NCBI GenBank assembly: GCA_015345905.1 | Contig: JADDTR010000001.1 | Span: 186,001-250,000 of the forward strand | Length of the DNA stretch: 64,000 nucleotides | DNA from: Aotearoamyces nothofagi | Lineage: Eukaryota > Ascomycota > Leotiomycetes > Leotiales > Tympanidaceae | Reading direction: 5' to 3' | Shown: positions 57,498-64,000 of the stretch, one piece after another | Layout of the letters: every line of letters begins with the position of its first letter | Position numbering within the stretch: position 1 is the stretch's first letter | Position numbers and translations under genes: made by a program | Notes under the pieces: generated by a model | Databases searched by the model: none | Seen by the model: the letters and a program-made list of their open reading frames with translations, nothing else | What the model was told of the DNA's origin: nothing

Positions 57498-58220
57498 GAG
57501 CATCGAGCCTCAATGCCTAACAACACCAGACCCAGAAGGCGGGTAACCCTAGAGGACCCCTCTAGCCGCTGTATTCGCGGTCAGACCACCGTGCTCGTCC
57601 ACACTTCGGGATTTAGAGGACGGATGCTGAATGAAGATGGGGAAATATATCTATTAGGACCATCATATCACTGGGATTGTCGTGCAGCTAGCTGAGGTAC
57701 TACCCCAGGCAGCCAATGAATGACCTGAAAATCCTCGTTACAATATACTCATGGGAGGCCCTTGGTTGTATACCTTGTGGTTGGTCATTTAGTTAAGCTC
57801 CGGTTGAGCGAGAATCAAATCGTTCATTACAATCTAGCACCTACCGTTTTCAGCTCGTTACTTTCATAAGATTGAATCAGTGCATTTACTGGAAAGCTCG
57901 CCTTGAACGCCGGGGTCACGATAGATAAGCAATGCATCCAATTTCAGTTCAAGATTCTCTTATCTAGGCGGATGATATGAATGGCGGAATTATCGGCTTC
58001 CGTATCTTTCCCCAACCGCTCTATGACAAGTTAGCCTTAGCAAAATACGGCCGTCTCCATTGTTTTGTAAACCCCGCTGGCCATAGCAGAAAGTGATGGT
58101 AGAATGATGAACAGCTACTGCCTTTAACATTTTCCAGCAGCTGTCTTCTCTTCTGCTCTATCAACATTCCATAATTTTCGAGACATAATTACCAGAACTC
58201 TACATTCAATCTTCTCCACC
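57498..58220. other. Intergenic region upstream of the alcohol dehydrogenase
   Basis: About 720 bp. The last 150 bp are pyrimidine-rich and A/C-rich like a fungal leader (ending TCTTCTCCACC before the ATG). No other gene is supported. Confidence 0.5.
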
Positions 58221-59409
58221 ATGGTCTACCCCGATACTTTTACAGGCTTTCAGGTCAACGGACCGGAAGCCTGGCTCGATTTCCATAAGAACGAGTTTAA
58301 GCCGAAGCCTTTTGGTGATTACGACGTTGACATTAAAATCCTAGCTTGCGGTGTCTGCGCCAGTGATGTTCACACAATCAGTGGTGGCTGGGGAGACCAA
58401 AAATTTCCCCTCTGTGTTGGTCATGGTAACTAATGCCGATTAATCTTATATTATCTCTATTGACAATCCGTAGAAATCGTTGGCACAGCCCTTCGAGTTG
58501 GACCCAAGGTCACTCTCGTCAAGCCAGGTCAGCGCGTTGGTGTGGGTGCACAATCATACTCATGCCTAGAATGCCGTCAGTGTAAGGCAGATAATGAAAC
58601 CTACTGCCGTCATCAGCTGGATACTTATGGCGCCGTCTGGCCCGACACTGGAATCGTGTCACAGGGAGGCTACTCCTCTCACGTGCGCACTCATGAGCAT
58701 TGGTATACCATCCCATCCATAAAACATGCTTAATCAATGAAAGCTAATGCTTCTCCATAGGGTTTTCCCCATTCCAGATGCTCTCACCACCAATCAGGCC
58801 GCGCCCATGCTTTGCGCCGGCCTCACAGCCTACAGCCCTCTCGTCCGTAATGGCGCCGGCCCTGGAAAGAAAGTCGGCGTCGTCGGTCTAGGTGGTATCG
58901 GACACTTTGCCCTTATGTTTTCAAAAGCTCTCGGCGCAGAAACGTGGGCTATCTCTCGTACACATGCAAAGGAAGCCGATGCAAAGAAGCTCGGCGTTGA
59001 CGGTTTTATCGCAACTGCAGACAAGGACTGGAATGAGCGTCACCTTATGACTTTTGACCTGATCATCAACACTGCCAACAGCACCGAAGGATTTGATTTG
59101 GCGAAATACCTTAGTCTCCTTGATGTTCACGGGCGCTGGATTAGTGTGGGTTTACCAGAAGGTAGTGGCCAAGAGGTTAGGAGCCAGGACTTGTTAAGCA
59201 ACGGTTGCTTAATAGGAGCAAGTCATCTGGGGAGTAGGAAGGAAGTTCTTGCGATGTTGAAGCTGGCGGCGGATAAGGGCATCAAGAGCTGGGTTGAAGA
59301 GATTCCTATTAGCAAAGAGGGATTAAAGGAGGCTTTGAGCAGGCTGCACAAGAATGATGTGAGATATCGGTTTACGATGACGGGATATGATAAGGAATTT
59401 GGCGCTTAA
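58221..59409 (+). CDS. Zinc alcohol dehydrogenase, cinnamyl alcohol dehydrogenase/ADH6 type
   Basis: 363 aa in three exons (58221-58435, 58474-58702 and 58762-59409). The first intron is only 38 bp, the second 59 bp; the frame is kept across both. Catalytic zinc ligands are seen at Cys46 (GVCASD) and His68-Glu69 (VGHE), with the third Cys in PMLCAGLTAY. The structural zinc has Cys 99, 102, 105 and 113. The cofactor site is GLGGIGH, followed by ISRTHAKEADAKKLG, a pattern that favours NADPH. By family it reduces aldehydes (aromatic or medium-chain) to alcohols in the cytosol, often for detoxification. All key residues are present, so it should be active. Substrate cannot be told. It lies in tandem 250 bp before the eS7 gene. 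Confidence 0.93.
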
Positions 59410-59659
59410 GGGACTATTTGTGGAAGTTAAGTTTATATTGTGAATATATAAGATCCACTAGATTATATTTTGAGCCAACGTTATCGATTGAAGGTTTGAT
59501 GGTTCCCGTTGTTCACAGACAGACAAGTCACAATGGATTGCCGAATTTGTACTAGCGCGTATGATCGTGCGCTAGGGTTCGCTAATTTTCATCCTTTCCC
59601 ACACAAAATATATCACGATCGCGAATCTCCAAAACGATTCCATCGACAACACCGCAACC

Positions 59660-60558
59660 ATGAGCGCCCTTAACAAGATCGCGGCCACGAGCCCATCGCG
59701 CCAGAACCCGTCTGAGCTTGAGACCAGCATCGCTGGTGCTCTTTACGACCTCGAGACAAACACTGCCGACCTGAAAGTCGCTCTGCGACCTCTTCAAATC
59801 GTCTCCGCAAGAGAGGTGAGCTTTGCAATTACGACAGAACGATGAATGGAAAGCAGCTATAGGACGATTCGATTGGCAATGGCATCAGGTTTATTATCGA
59901 TTGCCGTCTTGAAGGTTATGTGCATATGATATATAAAAACTTGGTGTCAGAGCTGTGGAATCGGACGGGCTGCGGACCATGTTCTCATGGAGATCGCATG
60001 CTGACTTTGATCGTTTACAGATTGAAGTTGGCCACGGCAAGAAGGCTATTGTCATCTTTGTCCCCGTCCCATCCCTACCAGGTTTCCACAGAGTGCAGCA
60101 ACGGTAAGCAATTCCTCTTGTTTTCCCTTCCTAGCCTGCATCGTTTCCATAAAGCTTTGTAGTGTAGCAATTCTAACATGTCTACCTATAGTCTCACCCG
60201 TGAGCTCGAGAAGAAGTTCTCTGACCGCCACGTCCTGATTCTTGCATCCCGCCGCATTCTTCCCCGCCCAAAGCGTTCCAACCGAAGCCGTACTTCCCTC
60301 ACCCAGAAGCGTCCTCGTTCCAGAACACTGACTGCTGTCCACGATGCTATCCTGACCGATCTCGTCTTCCCAGTCGAGATTGTCGGCAAGCGTGTCCGTA
60401 CCAAGGAAGATGGATCCAAGGTCCTGAAGGTTATCCTCGATGAGAAGGAGAGAGGCGGTGTTGATTACAGACTCGACACCTACAGCGAGGTCTACAGACG
60501 GTTGACTGGTCGTGGTGTTGGATTCGAGTTCCCCCAGGGAGGTGCCGCTGAGTACTAG
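59660..60558 (+). CDS. rps7: 40S ribosomal protein eS7
   Basis: 201 aa in three exons (59660-59815, 60021-60103 and 60192-60558). Exon 1 gives [19 protein letters not shown] to QIVSARE, exon 2 [19 protein letters not shown], and exon 3 the conserved [20 protein letters not shown] and [17 protein letters not shown]. The introns (205 and 88 bp) are longer than those of the neighbouring genes, which is common in ribosomal protein genes. Component of the small ribosomal subunit. Full length, no defects. Gene ends converge on the dynactin gene with 180 bp between stops. Confidence 0.97.
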
Positions 60559-60738
60559 ATATGTGCATTTGGGAAGAGTGAATAGTACGATGGGTCTTTG
60601 AACTGTTCATCATGGAAGGCGCAGCTAGGATCATCAAATAGGCTTGCACAAATATAAGCTTGCTAATTTGAACACAAATTTTGATATTCTACAAAGTGAT
60701 GTGATAGCAAATGGGTATCTTGTATGCAAGCTCTAATT

Positions 60739-62577
60739 CTAAACCTGAGCAATCCTCCCAACCCCAAGCACACACCAATAAGCCAGCTCCCTCTTCTCCT
60801 TCACCTCTCCTCCCTTCGCCGCTTCATCTCCAGCCGCGTCAGTCTCCCACTCTACTCTCACAAACACCGGAATCTCAAGCACATCCTCATCTTCCATAGT
60901 ACCCCTCTCCACATCCTCCTCCTCCTCAACATCAGTCGTTCCCTCCCTCAAACCGAACAGGCCTTTCTCAACGCGTAAGCTCGAAGGCACGACCTCGACG
61001 ACTACAGTGGCCCAGTTCCTTCCTTTCTCCCACACCTTGCCGGCCTCGGGCAGCGACCCGTCGGTCGCATCCCTCAGCGTGTTACGGCGTCTATCCTTAG
61101 CGCTGTCCTGCAGCGCCTCGTCCCAGACATCGGTATTAGCACCGACCTCGAACTGCGGGCACAGGATCGTGACTTTGTGCTTGAACCGTCCGGGCGTGTG
61201 CGCGGGTGTCGCGAGCGTGATCTTGATGGGATCGAAGAGCGGGTTGCGGAGCGTCAGCAGGAATTGGGTGGGCTCGAGCGGCGTGAGGAGCTTTGTTTCT
61301 AGGACGGCCGGGACGGATGATGGGCGTGCTGGTTTGGCTAGGGCTTGGGCTGGGGTGGGAGTGAGAGACTTAATTGCTATGTTAGGGATGTAGTTCAAAG
61401 CCACAAGACGGATTCGAAAGCGCGTTGTCTGCACCTTCGACTCGGGCTTCGACAGGATATGCCGGCATGTCCGACAGCGTTTAGAGCGTTTCGTACGCAA
61501 TAGATAGGGGACAGGTCGCATATCGGAAGTAAAATGTGGATGTGTATGTTGGTTGAAGCGTTGCTCTGGAGAGGTGGTACAGGCCCATCCTTCGGTTTGG
61601 AGACGAGCTATGCTGTCGTTGTCGAGCTTGCTATCGGGAGGAAATTGCAATCCTTCCGATGCAGAGTATGCTTCCCGCATCGTCTGTTTCTTGGATTTCC
61701 CCTTCTTCTCTGCAAAGCTTCCGCCAGTGTAAAGACCCATGATGCGCGAGAGTGCACTCGGAGAACCGTAGCCGTAGTCACCTGAGAAGCTGAGAGAGCC
61801 GCCGCTGGATGTCTCTGAAAGCTGGGATTGGTAAAAAGAGCGGAGATTATTGAATCGTGTCTCCGGGTCCAGCTGTTCCTCTGGTTGTGGATTGTCGTCG
61901 TCGTCTCCGTCAGCTTCTGCACTTGTGGTTCCGGATATATTGCGCCTCCTATCCTCACGCTCTAGGTGTCGCTCTCTGGCGGGTATTATTACTTCGCCGC
62001 CGTTCTTGATCTTCGATAGCTGTGAATAGATGCCATTGGGCTTGTCGAATTTAATCCCAATCTCTTTAGAACTCCAGTTGCAATATGAGCAGCTCAGTAC
62101 CCATGGTCCCAGTTGTGTCGCATGTTCCGAACCGAGCAAAGATCCTGCAGGCAGTGTTTCTAGACTGTTGACGGAGAGTGGAGAGGTGCATGCGGGGCAC
62201 TGGAAGCAATTTCGAGTACACCTAGAATTTAATTGTTAGTGGTGGTGAAAGTACAGTGCTCGAGAGTTGACGCACCTATTGCCTTCGCTCTTCACAGTAC
62301 TGCTTGGGACCTCAAAGAGACAGTTCGGGCAGTACCACGTCACAATCTCATCCAGCACGCATCTCGAGCATCGTATCTGCTGGCAATCTTCACAATAAAG
62401 AAGGTGCTCCAGCGGATACAAGCTGTAATTGGCGCGATGGGCTCGAGGGTCGAAATCCCGATCATCCTCCCCTTCTTCCTCGTCGGAAGGATCACCGTCT
62501 GCGCCTTTTCTTAGATGGTTGGGAGCATCCGAGGTACACGGGCATTGGAAATATGTGTAAGGTATCGTGGACGCCAT
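60739..62577 (-). CDS. Dynactin subunit p62 (DCTN4 type)
   Basis: 594 aa in two exons (62577-62276 and 62221-60739). The intron is 54 bp (GTGCGT to TTCTAG), and the exons join in frame as SEGNRCTRNCFQCPAC. p62 caps the pointed end of the dynactin filament and helps cargo binding to dynein. The N-terminus has the family's zinc-binding Cys pairs: FQCPCTS, YCEDCQQIRCSRC, WYCPNC, then CFQCPAC and SCSYCNW. An acidic insert lies at about 28-40. The C-terminal half holds beta-rich stretches and another Cys pair (KRCRTCRH). Late acidic and basic patches precede the conserved end LAYWCVLGVGRI. Length fits filamentous-fungus members. In Neurospora the gene is, from memory, ro-2. Confidence 0.93.
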
Positions 62578-63101
62578 TCTTGGGCGTTATGCGGAAGCTC
62601 GTCGACTTTTTGGAGGGAGCCGCGATTTATGCCTGTTTGCCCAGCTAGAACAGGGGTTGTGCATGGAGTGTGGGGTAGGCAAGCTTTCCCAAGATTCAAA
62701 TCTGGCTGAGATCACACGAAACAAATGCAGAGAAGAATTACATTTTGGCAATTTAGATATAAAGGCACGAGTGATTAGATCATTCTAAATATCCAGTATC
62801 AAGCCTCTCGGGTGCGAGGGATGTCCTTCGTACTCGCATCTAAGATGTAACATTGTCTGGGCTGCTGGGCTATAAGTCTACGCGATTTTCCAAACCCCAC
62901 CAAAAACAGCTACCTTTTACTCTAATTGATTATCCTGTCCTGAATTAAAATTTCTCGAGTCTATAGAGTATTTCAAAGACTCAAAATGGTTCAAGTTCTT
63001 CGAAATATTTAGGTCTTATAGTTGTTTGCTAAATTCTAATTCTAAACAGATATTGAAAAAAAGTGGTTGACGATAGTAATTATTATATCGATGTATATAC
63101 A
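62578..63101. other. Dynactin promoter and AT-rich spacer
   Basis: About 520 bp, GC-balanced near the gene and increasingly AT-rich to the right. No gene is supported. Confidence 0.5.
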
Positions 63102-64000
63102 TGTAATGGTCGTACAGACAGAGGAACCTAAGTAATAAGGTCTTTGATACTTAGGGAAGAAAGAGTATTTTAAGAGGCGAAGGCCTCTTTAATACTCGGC
63201 TCGGTAAGCCTTTAGACTGGTTATATAACCAGCTAGTAGGTTATATAACCTCTAGCTGGTTATATGACCTGAAGGTCACATGTGTAATAAGATCGACTTA
63301 TTATAGTATACTCCTCCCCCTGAATTCTCGACTACAAGAATAGGTTTCCAGTTAATAGATTTATTGATATTTATATACTTTAAGTATTGTAGCTTTCATA
63401 TTAGGATAATAAAGGAAATGATATAAAATATCAGAACTGGGAAAAATCTCTGATTGTACTACTGTACCTCTATAGTTTCCCTACAGAATTAGTCTAGTAT
63501 ATCGTCTCCTACAGTATTCTTCATTTGATATATAACTTCTACTATAACATTAAACAATGCTTTTGACTATATATAAGGCTTTTTAGACTGGAACCAAGAG
63601 AGTGCTAGTGGAATATTATAAGGGCGACTATACTGCTTGTAATACTAATAGTAGAGACACTATTGTACTTGAACTACAAATCCCTTCAAGTTGTATTGAC
63701 TATAATGAATAGTACATTCTCAGTTGTATACTATTAGAGCTATAGCCTAGACAATCTCAATCGGTATAGTTACTTCGATGTTTAGTATATAATCCTATTT
63801 GTCCTTCTCTACTTCTGTCTCACTCTTTAGTAGGTCAACTAATATGAACTTTCTATCAACATCTATATATAGCTATCTGAGATAAATACAGTTACAAACT
63901 ACCTTTATAACAACAATAGAGCCTGCTATACAATACAGATATATTTGTACTAACTTTGCTCCTTTTATAGATAGGCAATCCTTGACTAGTTGGCCAAACG
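63102..64000 (-). mobile_element. Degenerate LTR retrotransposon end (LTR plus internal region), runs off the window
   Basis: The stretch is sharply AT- and TA-rich compared with the rest of the window, as in elements mutated by RIP. On the minus strand an internal region (about 63323-64000) leads to a purine tract (AGGGGGAGGAG, 63311-63322). An LTR-sized segment of about 209 bp follows (63102-63310), whose outer end reads TGTAAT on the plus strand. Inside the LTR are palindromes of the form GGTTATATAACC. The layout fits the 3' end of a Copia- or Gypsy-type element in minus orientation; I cannot tell which, although a Copia-like size is plausible. It is clearly broken, with many breaks, and probably old. 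The other end lies outside the window. Confidence 0.5.

Noticed and set aside
59816-60020. A box C/D snoRNA in the 205-bp intron of the eS7 gene
   Set aside because: There is only a C-box-like ACGATGA and a CTGA about 160 bases apart, with no clear terminal stem or C'/D' boxes. Host introns of this kind are known, but the evidence here is too thin.
35235-62577. A secondary-metabolite cluster around the second Zn2Cys6 regulator and the alcohol dehydrogenase
   Set aside because: No polyketide synthase, peptide synthetase, terpene synthase or P450 is present, and the dehydrogenase lies among housekeeping genes 20 kb away.

Overview
The window is nuclear DNA from a filamentous ascomycete (Pezizomycotina). 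The genes are compact, with short GT-AG introns (mostly 38-76 bp). They include fungus-specific families: two Zn2Cys6 regulators, a GH55 glucanase, DUF3074 and DUF7704 proteins, a Rab5 with an acidic insert, and a fungal EXPERA-type protein. A leotiomycete-like origin is only a guess from gene style. I rebuilt every spliced gene below by hand from splice signals and reading-frame continuity. No RNA evidence or database search was available.

Layout. 1-366: 5' end of a minus-strand gene that leaves the window. 0.4-6.3 kb and 9.6-14.3 kb: GC-rich, gene-free land packed with micro- and minisatellites, on both sides of a 1,052-aa Zn2Cys6 regulator (6.3-9.5 kb). 14.3-28.7 kb: a tightly packed block containing a Sip3/Lam sterol-transfer protein, a DUF3074 START-like protein, Kri1 (ribosome biogenesis), Rab5/Vps21, a FIT2-type lipid-droplet protein and an EXPERA-type membrane protein. 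Three divergent gene pairs share promoters of about 300-850 bp. 29.0-31.6 kb: a conserved-looking, unrecognised coiled-coil protein. 31.6-35.2 kb: no intact gene, but a broken relic of a secreted protein. 35.2-38.3 kb: a second Zn2Cys6 regulator in five exons. 38.3-42.8 kb: gene-poor, with small doubtful genes. 42.8-44.7 kb: a Myb/SANT-like protein. 44.8-45.9 kb: Ap4A phosphorylase. 46.4-49.4 kb: secreted GH55 beta-1,3-glucanase. 49.4-52.0 kb: another GC-rich repeat zone. 52.0-55.6 kb: an F-box protein facing an F-box/WD40 protein. 57.0-62.6 kb: DUF7704 membrane protein, zinc alcohol dehydrogenase, ribosomal protein eS7 and dynactin p62. 63.1-64.0 kb: AT-rich end of a worn LTR element that continues past the window.

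Themes. The 14-29 kb block is rich in membrane-lipid functions: sterol transfer at contact sites, a START-like fold, an ER lipid-droplet factor and a sterol-isomerase-like fold, plus an endosomal Rab. The most striking single observation is in the GH55 glucanase. It ends in three 33-residue repeats carrying a D-G-Q-[L/I]-Q core. That core matches the motif by which yeast PIR proteins are covalently bound to beta-1,3-glucan, which suggests an enzyme that may anchor itself to its own substrate. No secondary-metabolite cluster, CRISPR array, rRNA or convincing tRNA was seen.
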